DNA of 52,228 nucleotides from Acidobacteriota bacterium (GTDB lineage Bacteria; Acidobacteriota; Vicinamibacteria; Vicinamibacterales; CAVVIG01): assembly GCA_017883165.1 (NCBI GenBank), contig JADGOC010000010.1, forward strand, positions 1-52,228. The letters are read 5' to 3'. Shown in pieces: positions 44,938-52,228 of this stretch. The translations under genes were made by a program, and so were the position numbers. Position 1 is the first letter of the stretch. Each line of letters begins with the position of its first letter. The notes under the pieces are model-generated. The model did no database searches and was not told where the DNA came from. It was given only the letters and a program-made list of their open reading frames with translations.

Positions 44938-46772
44938 GCACGCTCTTTGGATGGCTGCGCGGCGACTCGGCGGACGACCCGCGTGGGGTCGCCTTGTCCA
45001 TGGCGCGGGCGCTGCGAGCAAACCCGGGCCAGGCGTGCGGCATGTGGACGGCCGGTCCGCTGGCGATCGGGCTGCTGGAGCAGGCCGATCCGGTCGCCGA
45101 CCCGATTGAACGCGCCTACGAGCCGGCGACCGCCGCTGCCGGCCGTTATCAGCTCTGGATGGCGGGCGAAGTCTTCGCGGCGCCGTTCGTGGAGATTCGC
45201 GACGTCGCATTCTCGCGCACGCGCGAGTTTCGACAGGCGCTGCTCGATCACGTGGTCGATCACGGCCTCACCGCGCTCGGGCGCATGGACGGGGAGTTCG
45301 TCATCGCGTTGTGGGACGGCGCGAACCGTCAACTCCGGATCATCAACGATCGCTTCGGCGGCCTGCCGTTCTACCAGGGCTCATCGCCTGCGGGATTCGG
45401 CTTCGCCGGCGGCGTCCGGGGCGTGCTCATGGCGCCCGGCATCAGCGCCGACCCCGATTCTGAAGCGATTCGCGAAGCGGTGACATTCGGCGGCTACCGC
45501 CTCGGCGATCGGACCAACGTCGCGGGCGTGAAGATGTTGCCGGGCGCGACGGCGATGTCGGTCGTCGGGAATCGGATCGCCACGGAAAAATACTGGCACT
45601 GGACCGACATTCCGCCGGTCGCGCGTCGGCCCCTGCCGGAGCTTGTGGAAGAGATCGATCGCCTATTCACTCGCGCGGTCGATCGGCGTCTGTCCGGCGC
45701 GGCGCGGCCGGGGCAGACGCTCAGCGGCGGGCTCGACAGCCGGGCGATTCTGGCGTCCGCCGCACCGCGCACCGCGCGGTGGACGGCGATCACCTTCGGC
45801 GTGCCGGGGTGTGACGATGCGCGGTATGGGTATGAAGCGGCGCGGGTCGCGAACGCAACCTGGGTGTTCTATCCGCTGTATTCGGGAGGCCGGTCCGATT
45901 GGCTGCTGCGGCGGTCGAGCCTCGTCCAGCCGACCGACGGCCTGATCGATCTTGTCGATCTGATGCACGTCGACACGTTGACGGTGCAAGTCCCGCTCAT
46001 CGACGTGCATCTCTCGGGATACATCGGCGATCTGGTCAGCGGGCCCACGTTTGCGAACGTCGTCGACGCCGAGTCACTGCTCTTTCAGATGCCGTATTAC
46101 GGCGGAGAGCTCGGGTTTCCCCTGGACGTGGCGCGCGCGCGCATGGCCGACACCGTGAAGGGACTCGACGGCGCGGCGGCGCGCTTCGGCTTCTTCACCG
46201 ACAAGGGGCCGCAGTCGACGAATCGGTGGAGCGCGGCGTGGCGACCGTGGCTGCGCGTCCGCAAGCCGTTTGTCGATTACGCGTTCTTCGATTTCTGCCA
46301 GGGCCTCGATGTTGACGTCCGGGTCGGAGGCGCGCTTCACGAACGGTGGCTGCTGCAGAAGTATCCGGCGTTCTTCGCGACCATCCCGAATCAGAAAACC
46401 GGCATGCCGGTCATGACGCCCCGGTGGCGCGTCGAAGTGGAACGGGCGGGCCGTGTGGCGCGGCGCCGCGCAGCGCCCTTGCTCGAGCGGCTCGGCAGCT
46501 CGCGCGCACCGCGCATGCGCAGCTTCACCAACGACGGCGTCGAGTGGCGGCGTCCGGAGGCGCGCGCCCTCATCGAGGGTACGATCCTGCGGCCCGACTC
46601 CCTCAGCTGCGGCATCTTCGGGCGCGAACGGGTCCGCCAGGTCGTCGCCGCGTGGTTCGATCGGCTCGCGGCGCCGACGCAAGTCGTCGGCGCGCTCTAC
46701 GTCTTCGAGAGCTATCACCAGCATCTGCAGGCGCATCTCGCGCAGGCACGCGCGCACGGGGCCTTCGCATGA
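44934..46772 (+). CDS. Asparagine-synthase-like protein lacking the glutaminase cysteine
   Basis: 612 residues. The N-terminal half keeps the Ntn fold (GRMDGEFVIALWDG, then LRIINDRFGGLPFYQ) but starts MSTLFGW, so there is no Cys2 to hydrolyse glutamine. The C-terminal half has the ATP PP-loop TLSGGLDSRAILAS (near 261). Known relatives without Cys2 include lasso-peptide cyclases and beta-lactam synthetases, which adenylate a carboxylate and join it to an amine without glutamine. No lasso precursor or RRE gene is near, so an amide-forming role on EPS or a dead glutaminase are the options. GTGA overlap upstream, ATGA overlap downstream. Confidence 0.82.
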   Translation: MSTLFGWLRGDSADDPRGVALSMARALRANPGQACGMWTAGPLAIGLLEQADPVADPIERAYEPATAAAGRYQLWMAGEVFAAPFVEIRDVAFSRTREFRQALLDHVVDHGLTALGRMDGEFVIALWDGANRQLRIINDRFGGLPFYQGSSPAGFGFAGGVRGVLMAPGISADPDSEAIREAVTFGGYRLGDRTNVAGVKMLPGATAMSVVGNRIATEKYWHWTDIPPVARRPLPELVEEIDRLFTRAVDRRLSGAARPGQTLSGGLDSRAILASAAPRTARWTAITFGVPGCDDARYGYEAARVANATWVFYPLYSGGRSDWLLRRSSLVQPTDGLIDLVDLMHVDTLTVQVPLIDVHLSGYIGDLVSGPTFANVVDAESLLFQMPYYGGELGFPLDVARARMADTVKGLDGAAARFGFFTDKGPQSTNRWSAAWRPWLRVRKPFVDYAFFDFCQGLDVDVRVGGALHERWLLQKYPAFFATIPNQKTGMPVMTPRWRVEVERAGRVARRRAAPLLERLGSSRAPRMRSFTNDGVEWRRPEARALIEGTILRPDSLSCGIFGRERVRQVVAAWFDRLAAPTQVVGALYVFESYHQHLQAHLAQARAHGAFA

Positions 46773-48349
46773 CGGCGGGCGAGATGCCTGTCGCGCCGTC
46801 GGATCCGGGAGCGCGCCGTAAACTGGTGATGCAAGGCCTGACGTGGAGTGTGATCTACAAGATCGTCGAGACCAGCGCGAGCTTCGTGGCCATGCTCGTG
46901 CTCGCCCACCTGGTCGCGCCGGCCGAATACGGCCGCGCGGCGGCGGCAGTCGGACTGCTGATGTTCGTCAACTCCTTCGGCGCGCACCTCGTCATCGGGC
47001 ACGCGCTGCAGCTCTCGGATCGCGAAGAGCCGGACTGGTCGATGTACTGGTCGCTCGCCGGTTGTTTCCAGATCCCGGTGTTTATCGGCTGCCAGCTCCT
47101 CGCGCTGCTGTGCCGCTCGTGGCCCCAGTACGCGCCGGTGGCGCCGCTCCTTCACATCGCGGCGTTTGGCGTCCTGCTCGACTGGCCGGGCCAGATCAGC
47201 ATGGCGATGCTGACGCGCGAAATGAACTTCAAGCGCCTCAAGTCGATCACGGCGGTCAGCGTCATGACGAAGCTGGCGACGACGATCGCGTTGGCGGTCG
47301 CGGGAAAAGGCGCCTACGCGATCGTGATCGGCGGCAATGTGATGACGGCCGTACCGCCCGCCCTGGATCTCCTGATCGTGCGCGGCTGGCGTCCGCGCCG
47401 CGGCTGGCTGCGCGTCCCGTCGCTCGGCGCCGCGCGGACGGCGCTGCATTTCGGAGGCCAGCAATTGCTGTCCACCCTTACGTCGAGCGGCCGCTCCGCG
47501 CTCGAGGCGGCCGTGCTCCCGACTGCGGTCGGCTTTGGCGGCCTCGGTCTCTGGAACCGCGCGCAGGCGCTCTACGGCTCGACGGCCGGCCGCGTCACCG
47601 ACGTGGTGATGGAGACCGTCTACCCATTCCTTCCCCGCAGCCGCCACGATGAGGCGCAGTTCGAGCGGCATGCGACGGCGTTCCTGCAGGTGATGGCGCT
47701 GCTGGCGATCTCGGGCGCGTTGTTCATGGGATTCGAGGGCCACGCCGTGTCCCGCGTGCTGTACGGATCGCGCTGGGTGGCGATGGACCCGCTCATCTGG
47801 CCGGGCGCCGTCGTCGGGCTGAGCACGACGCTGTTCGGGGCGAGCTCCATCGTGCTCCTGGCCCACAGCAATCTGCGCGCGTGCGTCGTGATCGACGGCG
47901 CCGCGGCGCTTCTCGGCGTGCCCGCGGTCCTTTTCGCGCTCGCGACGCATGCGACGCTTGGGTACGGAATCGCGCTCGCCGGATGCGAAGCGTGCGCGGC
48001 GGTCTTCGCGCTCTGGCACGTCGCGCAGATCCTCGGTCGTCGCTGGCTGCGGCCGGTGTTTCTGCCCGCGGCCACGGCCGGCCTCGCCGGATCGGCCGCC
48101 GTGCTGATCGCGCGCGTCTTTGCCTCGGGCCTGCCGGGGATCCCCAGGACGCTGGTGATGGCCGGTGTCTTTTTTGCCGCGGAACTGGCGGCGCTGGCGG
48201 CGTGGCACTCCGCGGCGCTTGGCCGTTTGATCGATATCACCGGGCTCGCCGCTCCGGTCGCGCGATGGCTCTCGCAGCGCGGCGAGCAGCGCGCGGTCCC
48301 GTTGGGTGACTCGGAACTCGTGTCGAAAACTCCAGGGCCAGTCGTATGA
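46769..48349 (+). CDS. Wzx-type oligosaccharide flippase (MATE/MOP family)
   Basis: A 526-residue inner-membrane protein with about 14 hydrophobic segments. It starts with a cytoplasmic stretch and KLVMQGLTWSVIYKIVETSASFVAMLVLAHLVAPAEYGRAAAAV, the classical opening of polysaccharide flippases, and REMNFKRLKSI and LPTAVGFGGLGLWNRAQALYG are matching internal landmarks. It would move undecaprenyl-linked repeat units to the periplasm. Its neighbours on both sides are coupled by ATGA overlaps. Confidence 0.9.
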   Translation: MTAGEMPVAPSDPGARRKLVMQGLTWSVIYKIVETSASFVAMLVLAHLVAPAEYGRAAAAVGLLMFVNSFGAHLVIGHALQLSDREEPDWSMYWSLAGCFQIPVFIGCQLLALLCRSWPQYAPVAPLLHIAAFGVLLDWPGQISMAMLTREMNFKRLKSITAVSVMTKLATTIALAVAGKGAYAIVIGGNVMTAVPPALDLLIVRGWRPRRGWLRVPSLGAARTALHFGGQQLLSTLTSSGRSALEAAVLPTAVGFGGLGLWNRAQALYGSTAGRVTDVVMETVYPFLPRSRHDEAQFERHATAFLQVMALLAISGALFMGFEGHAVSRVLYGSRWVAMDPLIWPGAVVGLSTTLFGASSIVLLAHSNLRACVVIDGAAALLGVPAVLFALATHATLGYGIALAGCEACAAVFALWHVAQILGRRWLRPVFLPAATAGLAGSAAVLIARVFASGLPGIPRTLVMAGVFFAAELAALAAWHSAALGRLIDITGLAAPVARWLSQRGEQRAVPLGDSELVSKTPGPVV

Positions 48350-49803
48350 CGACCCGCGAATCGTTCCGCAGTCCCGTGTCGTTGCGCGAACTTCTCATTC
48401 TGGTCGGCACCGTGGGCGTGGCGTGGCAGGTGTGCGACGAATGGATCGCCGGCGTAGCGGTGTTCGTGTTATGGCTCGTGTGGCGCGTCCCCACGGTGCC
48501 GGACGGCCCGCCGGTGCTCTCGATGGCCCTGACTTTTCAGTGGGTCCAGGGCTCGATCGGCATTTTTTATCACGGCCTGACCGGCCGGATGCTCCAGGCG
48601 ATGGTCGTCGACGAGTACCGGCAGATGACGCTCATCTCGCTCGGATGCGTCACCGCGCTGACCTTCGGGCTCCGGCTGGGCCTGCGCGCGCTGCCCGACC
48701 GGTTCCGCGACTCGCCGCTCGCCGCGCTCACGCTCAAGAGCATCCTCATCGCGTATGTCATCTCGATTCTGTCCGGCGGGGCGATCAACGAGTACGCGTG
48801 GGAGGTGCCCGAGCTGACGCAGGCGATTCTGGCGGCGAACTTCATCCATCTTGCGCTGGTCTTCCTGATTCTGCGCCGTCTGAGCTTTCCGACGTTTAAC
48901 TGGCCGGTGATGCTCGGCCTCCTGAGCTTCGAGATCGTGCTCGGGATGACCGGGTTTTTCGCCGGCTTCCGCGAACCGATCATCATGATGATGATTGTCA
49001 TCATCGAGCGGTTCAACCCGCGGCGCGTGCAGCAGTGGGTCGTGCTGGCGGGGCTGTTTGTGTTCATCGCAGGCCTGGGCGCGATCTGGATGAACGTCCG
49101 GTCCGGGTATCGCGCCGACCTCGTGTCCGGCGTCATCGGCGAATCGCGCGAAGATCGGGTCAACCGCCTCGGCCAGCTGTCGCGCGATTGGTTCAACTCC
49201 GATCACTCCGACATCATGGGGCAGTTCGACGTCGTCGTCGATCGAATGTGGACCGTATATTACCCGGCGCTCGTGCTGCGGCGCGTCCCGCAGTTGGTGC
49301 CGCATACCGATGGCGCGATCATCACGGCCGCGCTCGTCCATGTCCTCAGTCCGCGCGTCTTCTTTCCCACGAAGGCGGTTATTGAATCCGACAGCGCGAT
49401 GGTGCGCAAGTACTCCGGCGTGTTCGTGGCCGGCGAGGAGCAGGACACCAGTATCGCGTTCGGCTATGCCGCCGAGTCGTACCTCGATTTCGGCGTCCCC
49501 CTCATGTTCGTGCCGGTTTTGCTGTACGGCGCGTTTCTGGGCCTGGCGTTCAGCTTCTTCACGCGGATGCTCACCGTGTCCGAGCTGCGGATCGGCCTGA
49601 CGACCATGATCTTCTGGCTCTCGCTGTACCTGTTCGAACGATCGTGGGTCAAGACGCTCGGCCTCGCGTGCACTTTGATGCTCTATCTGGGCGCGCCGGC
49701 GATCATCCTGGACCGATACATCAGCCGGCGTCTCATCGGCGGCACCACGAGCCCTGCCTGGGACGTGGATGCGGACAACGCGGCGGAGGTGCACGAGTCC
49801 TGA
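48346..49803 (+). CDS. Wzy-like EPS repeat-unit polymerase, polytopic
   Basis: 485 residues with about 11 membrane segments and one large periplasmic loop near 255-330 (RADLVSGVIGESREDRVNRLG, then FNSDHSDIMGQFDVVVDRMW), the arrangement of O-antigen polymerases. Wzy proteins have little sequence conservation; topology, position next to the flippase and the absence of another candidate support this role. It would link lipid-borne repeat units at the periplasmic face. ATGA overlap with the flippase; TGATG overlap with the next gene. Confidence 0.75.
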   Translation: MTTRESFRSPVSLRELLILVGTVGVAWQVCDEWIAGVAVFVLWLVWRVPTVPDGPPVLSMALTFQWVQGSIGIFYHGLTGRMLQAMVVDEYRQMTLISLGCVTALTFGLRLGLRALPDRFRDSPLAALTLKSILIAYVISILSGGAINEYAWEVPELTQAILAANFIHLALVFLILRRLSFPTFNWPVMLGLLSFEIVLGMTGFFAGFREPIIMMMIVIIERFNPRRVQQWVVLAGLFVFIAGLGAIWMNVRSGYRADLVSGVIGESREDRVNRLGQLSRDWFNSDHSDIMGQFDVVVDRMWTVYYPALVLRRVPQLVPHTDGAIITAALVHVLSPRVFFPTKAVIESDSAMVRKYSGVFVAGEEQDTSIAFGYAAESYLDFGVPLMFVPVLLYGAFLGLAFSFFTRMLTVSELRIGLTTMIFWLSLYLFERSWVKTLGLACTLMLYLGAPAIILDRYISRRLIGGTTSPAWDVDADNAAEVHES

Positions 49804-50975
49804 TGCGGATCCTCCACACCACGCCGTACTTCGCGCCCGCGTTCGTGTACGGCGGCCCGCCGCGCAGCGTGCTGGGGCTGTGCCAGGCGCTCGGCCGGAT
49901 CGGCGCCGACGTCGAGGTGCTCACGACCGACGCCAACGGCGACCGCGAGATCGCGCCCGACATCGTTGCGCGAGGCGAGTACGACGGCGTCGCCGTGCGC
50001 TATTTGCCCCGGGCGTGGCCCCGCGTGTATTTCGGCGCGCGCGGGGCGACGGCGGCTGTCGACCGGCTGGCCGGCACGCTCGACGTCGTGCATCTGCATG
50101 GATGCTGGAACGTCTTCAACTGGCTCGTGGCGCGCGCATGCCGCCGCCGCCGCGTGCCGTACGTCGTCTCTCCCCGGGGCATGCTCAATGCCTGGTCGTT
50201 CGAGCATAGCGGCCTGAAGAAGCGGATTGCGTACTGGCTGGCCGAGCGGCCGATGCTGCGGGGCGCGTCCGTCCTGCACGCGACGAGCGAGGATGAGCGC
50301 CGGGAGATTGAAGCGCTGGGTCTGGCCGTGCCGATCGCCGTCGTGCCGAACGGCATTGACCGCATCGATGTGCCCGTCGATCCGCGTGACGTCGCGCGAT
50401 TCCGCGCGCGATACGGCTTGTCCGATCGCGACGTCGTCGTCCTGTACCTGGGACGGCTGCACTCCAAGAAGCGTGTGGATCTGCTGGCGGAAGCGGTCAG
50501 CGCGTCTCGGGCGAGCGCGCCATCGGTGAAGCTGCTCGTCGCCGGATCCGGCGACCGCCAGTACGAAGACGTGCTGCGCGCGCGCTTCCAACCGCTGATC
50601 GCGGACGGCACGCTCATATTTGCGGGCCGGCTCGAGGGCGACGATCGGCGCCTGGCGCTGGCGGCGGCCGACATGTTCGGGCTGACGTCGGAGTCGGAGA
50701 ACTTCGGCCTCGCGGTCGCCGAGGCGATGGCCGCGGGCCTCCCGGTCGTTGTCAGCCGCCATTGCCCGTGGCCGCAGATCGAGCAGTGGAACGCCGGGTT
50801 CTGGCTGCCCAATGACGTCGGCGCGATCGCGGCCGCCATTGCCTCTCTGGCGAACGATCCGGCGCTGAGGCGCCGCCTCGGGGACAACGGGCGCTGCGGC
50901 GTCCGGCGCTATCTCGACTGGGACCGCATCGCGACCGAGATGCTCAACCTGTACCGGCGCTCGGTGACGGCATGA
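49803..50975 (+). CDS. Family 4 glycosyltransferase (EPS, 7th gene)
   Basis: A 390-residue GT-B enzyme: MRILHTTPYFAPAFVYGGPPRSVLGLCQAL (GGPP acceptor loop), VVHLHGCWNVFNWLVA, VVVLYLGRLHSKKRVDLLAEAV (near 217-238) and TSESENFGLAVAEAMAAGLPVVVS with E-x7-E (near 298-315). The usual last motif, with CPWPQIEQWNAGFWLPND, recalls WcaI/WbjE-type enzymes. The sugar is unknown. TGATG overlap with the polymerase; ATGA overlap with the acyltransferase. Confidence 0.9.
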   Translation: MRILHTTPYFAPAFVYGGPPRSVLGLCQALGRIGADVEVLTTDANGDREIAPDIVARGEYDGVAVRYLPRAWPRVYFGARGATAAVDRLAGTLDVVHLHGCWNVFNWLVARACRRRRVPYVVSPRGMLNAWSFEHSGLKKRIAYWLAERPMLRGASVLHATSEDERREIEALGLAVPIAVVPNGIDRIDVPVDPRDVARFRARYGLSDRDVVVLYLGRLHSKKRVDLLAEAVSASRASAPSVKLLVAGSGDRQYEDVLRARFQPLIADGTLIFAGRLEGDDRRLALAAADMFGLTSESENFGLAVAEAMAAGLPVVVSRHCPWPQIEQWNAGFWLPNDVGAIAAAIASLANDPALRRRLGDNGRCGVRRYLDWDRIATEMLNLYRRSVTA

Positions 50976-52012
50976 AATATCGAACGCTGGATTTGTGGCG
51001 TGCGGTCGCGGCCTTGGCCGTCGTGGTCTTCCATTGCACGAACACGTCGGTGAGTCCGGAGATGGGCTGGTGGGCGCGGGCGCTGCTCGCCGGATGGGCC
51101 GGCGTGTTCATCTTCTTTCCGATCAGCGGCTATTGCATCTTCGCCGCGGTGTCGCGGCAGGAGAACGCGAGCGTCGGCGCGTTTCTGCGGCGCCGATGGT
51201 TCCGCATCGCGCCGCCATACTGGACGAGCATGGCGCTCGCGGTCGGTCTCGCCGTCGCCGCGCTGCCGTTCAACCATCAAACGTTGGTGGAGTACCACGT
51301 CGGGCCGGCGATCTGGTTGTCCGCCATCACCTTGACGCAAGGATTCACGACGCACGCAAGCGTCGTGAACCCGGTCTACTGGTCGCTGTGCTACGAGGAG
51401 CAGTTTTATCTGGTGATGGCGTTGACGCTCGTCGTCTCGGCTCGCCGCCGTCTCGATTTGCTGCTCGGCGTGACCGTGGCCGCGGTCCTCTACGTCACCG
51501 GCGCGTGGCCGGCGTCCTTGACCGTCACCGGTCTCTTTCTCAAGTACTGGACCGCGTTTGCCAGCGGGCTCGCGGCCTTCGCGTGGCTGAATCTGCCGGG
51601 CTCCCGGCGTTGGGCCGCCGCCGTGCTCGTCCTCACGGGCATCGCGGCGGTGAAAACCGCCGACCCGGGGCTGCTGGTCAGTCTGGCCGCGGCGGTCGTC
51701 TTCATCGCGCTCAAGCCGTTCGACGAAGCGCTGGCGTCGACGCGCGTCGGCGCGGCGCTCATCCGGGTCGGTCTCTTTTCCTACAGCCTCTATCTCATCC
51801 ACGTGCCGCTCGGCGGACGGGTCGTCAATCTGTTTCGCCGGTTCGACACGATTTGGCTGCTGCCGTCACTTCTCGGCATCATCGCGAGCGTCGTCGGCGC
51901 CTGGGCGTTCTATCGGCTCGTCGAACGGCACTTCCTGAACAGCGTGCGCGTCCCGACCGAGACGACGCACCGGATCGATGCGCGTGATGCGCCGGCCCGT
52001 TCCGCCGTGTGA
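50972..52012 (+). CDS. Acyltransferase family 3 (O-acetylase), EPS modification
   Basis: A 346-residue membrane protein with about ten segments. It opens KYRTLDLWRAVAALAVVVFHC, where His21 is the conserved histidine after the R-A-x-A-x-x-V-V helix, followed by VFIFFPISGYCIF and FLRRRWFRIAPPYW. These features belong to the AT-3 family (OafA, NodX, ExoZ), which O-acetylates sugars using cytoplasmic acetyl-CoA. It probably acetylates the EPS. ATGA overlap with the upstream GT gene; its stop lies 5 bp before the next ATG. Confidence 0.9.
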   Translation: MKYRTLDLWRAVAALAVVVFHCTNTSVSPEMGWWARALLAGWAGVFIFFPISGYCIFAAVSRQENASVGAFLRRRWFRIAPPYWTSMALAVGLAVAALPFNHQTLVEYHVGPAIWLSAITLTQGFTTHASVVNPVYWSLCYEEQFYLVMALTLVVSARRRLDLLLGVTVAAVLYVTGAWPASLTVTGLFLKYWTAFASGLAAFAWLNLPGSRRWAAAVLVLTGIAAVKTADPGLLVSLAAAVVFIALKPFDEALASTRVGAALIRVGLFSYSLYLIHVPLGGRVVNLFRRFDTIWLLPSLLGIIASVVGAWAFYRLVERHFLNSVRVPTETTHRIDARDAPARSAV

Positions 52013-52017
52013 CGCCG

Positions 52018-52228
52018 ATGACACCTGAATCGATCATCGTGCTGGCGACCGAGTTCGGGGCGCCTGGTGGCATTCAAGCCGTGACGAGAGACGTGATTGC
52101 CGCGCTTGCCGTCGGACCCGCTCCGCTGAGCGTCGTGTCGCTCCTCGATCCCCCGGACGCGCGATCGAGGCTGCCGCCCAACGTGCGCATCAGCGCCGCA
52201 TCCGGCGGGCGGCTGCGCTTTTGTCTGG
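52018..52228 (+). CDS. N-terminal part of another GT4 glycosyltransferase (cut by window edge)
   Basis: The frame from the ATG at 52018 reads MTPESIIVLATEFGAPGGIQ and continues to the window end without a stop, 70 residues. The pattern of a hydrophobic strand followed by GAPGGIQAVTRDVIAAL is the GT4 acceptor-domain start (GGIQ loop). It extends the EPS operon beyond the window. No Shine-Dalgarno is apparent; it probably depends on coupling with the acyltransferase stop 5 bp away. Confidence 0.75.
   Translation, partial: MTPESIIVLATEFGAPGGIQAVTRDVIAALAVGPAPLSVVSLLDPPDARSRLPPNVRISAASGGRLRFCL

Larger units (their letters stand above)
25962..52228 (+). other. Exopolysaccharide biosynthesis and export locus (incomplete on the right)
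   Basis: All genes from 26295 to the end run in one direction with almost no spacing. Components: a regulator, an outer-membrane export protein, a GT-C transferase, two asparagine-synthase homologues, three methyltransferases, a deacetylase, eight GT4-type genes (nine GT-B domains), an FkbM methyltransferase, a flippase, a polymerase and an acyltransferase. This is a Wzx/Wzy-type pathway. An initiating phosphoglycosyltransferase and a Wzc-type co-polymerase are not seen and may lie outside. Confidence 0.85.

Noticed and set aside
44934-46772. Lasso-peptide biosynthesis cluster
   Set aside because: The Cys2-less asparagine-synthase homologue recalls lasso cyclases, but there is no precursor peptide, leader peptidase or RRE gene; all neighbours make polysaccharide.
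25962-52228. Exosortase (XrtA)/PEP-CTERM-associated EPS locus
   Set aside because: The amidotransferase, deacetylase and Wza-like protein fit that theme, but no exosortase, PEP-CTERM protein or two-component PrsK/PrsR pair is present in the window.

Overview
The window is GC-rich bacterial DNA, densely coded, with codons ending mostly in G or C. The gene content (B12-dependent ribonucleotide reductase, a tig-clpP-clpX-lon-engB-rho chain, ECF sigma/anti-sigma pair, large exopolysaccharide locus with many GT4 enzymes) fits a soil Acidobacteriota, possibly the Vicinamibacteria. That assignment is an inference from gene content and style, not from a marker gene. The left and right edges each cut a gene.

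Layout. 1-381: end of a proline-rich protein. 382-731: a regulatory region with a tandem 20-bp repeat, a near-perfect NrdR box, a TTGACA promoter and a long hairpin-rich leader in front of nrdJ (732-3575). 3616-6113: an alpha/beta hydrolase, a DUF547 protein and an SDR oxidoreductase. 6468-7808 (minus): an amino-acid permease with its own intrinsic terminator. 7911-11593: a two-gene operon for a MrfA-like helicase and a MrfB-like exonuclease, a DNA-repair pair. 11590-22229 (minus): a long housekeeping chain in transcription order tRNA-Leu(UAG), tig, clpP, clpX, lon, engB, rho, a polytopic membrane protein, an aldo/keto reductase and rpmE. 22293-25352: a methyltransferase, a small zinc-ribbon protein, a Dam-type methylase and an ECF sigma/anti-sigma pair. 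A divergent membrane-protein gene (25479-25961) shares an exactly mirrored promoter with the sigma gene.

25962-52228 is an exopolysaccharide (EPS) locus that runs off the right edge. It starts with a dyad-rich 333-bp regulatory region and a degenerate sigma-54-activator-like regulator. Then come a Wza-type export protein, a GT39-type membrane transferase, a Cys2-type asparagine synthetase, three methyltransferases, a polysaccharide deacetylase, eight GT4-type genes (one a tandem double enzyme), an FkbM methyltransferase, a second asparagine-synthase homologue without the glutaminase cysteine, a Wzx-like flippase, a Wzy-like polymerase and an acyltransferase. From 30031 onward nearly every stop codon overlaps the next start (ATGA, GTGA, TAGTG, TGATG), so this is one translationally coupled operon. 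The gene set predicts a Wzx/Wzy-type EPS carrying methyl, acyl, amide and deacetylated groups.

Most notable observations: the NrdR box and structured leader of nrdJ; the mirrored ECF promoters GTGAAACAATTC-N14-TCTAAT; short palindromes embedded in frame in several coding regions, two of them related and read in the same frame in the adjacent repair genes; the regulator that has lost Walker A, GAFTGA and Walker B; and the two unlike asparagine synthetases in one EPS operon.
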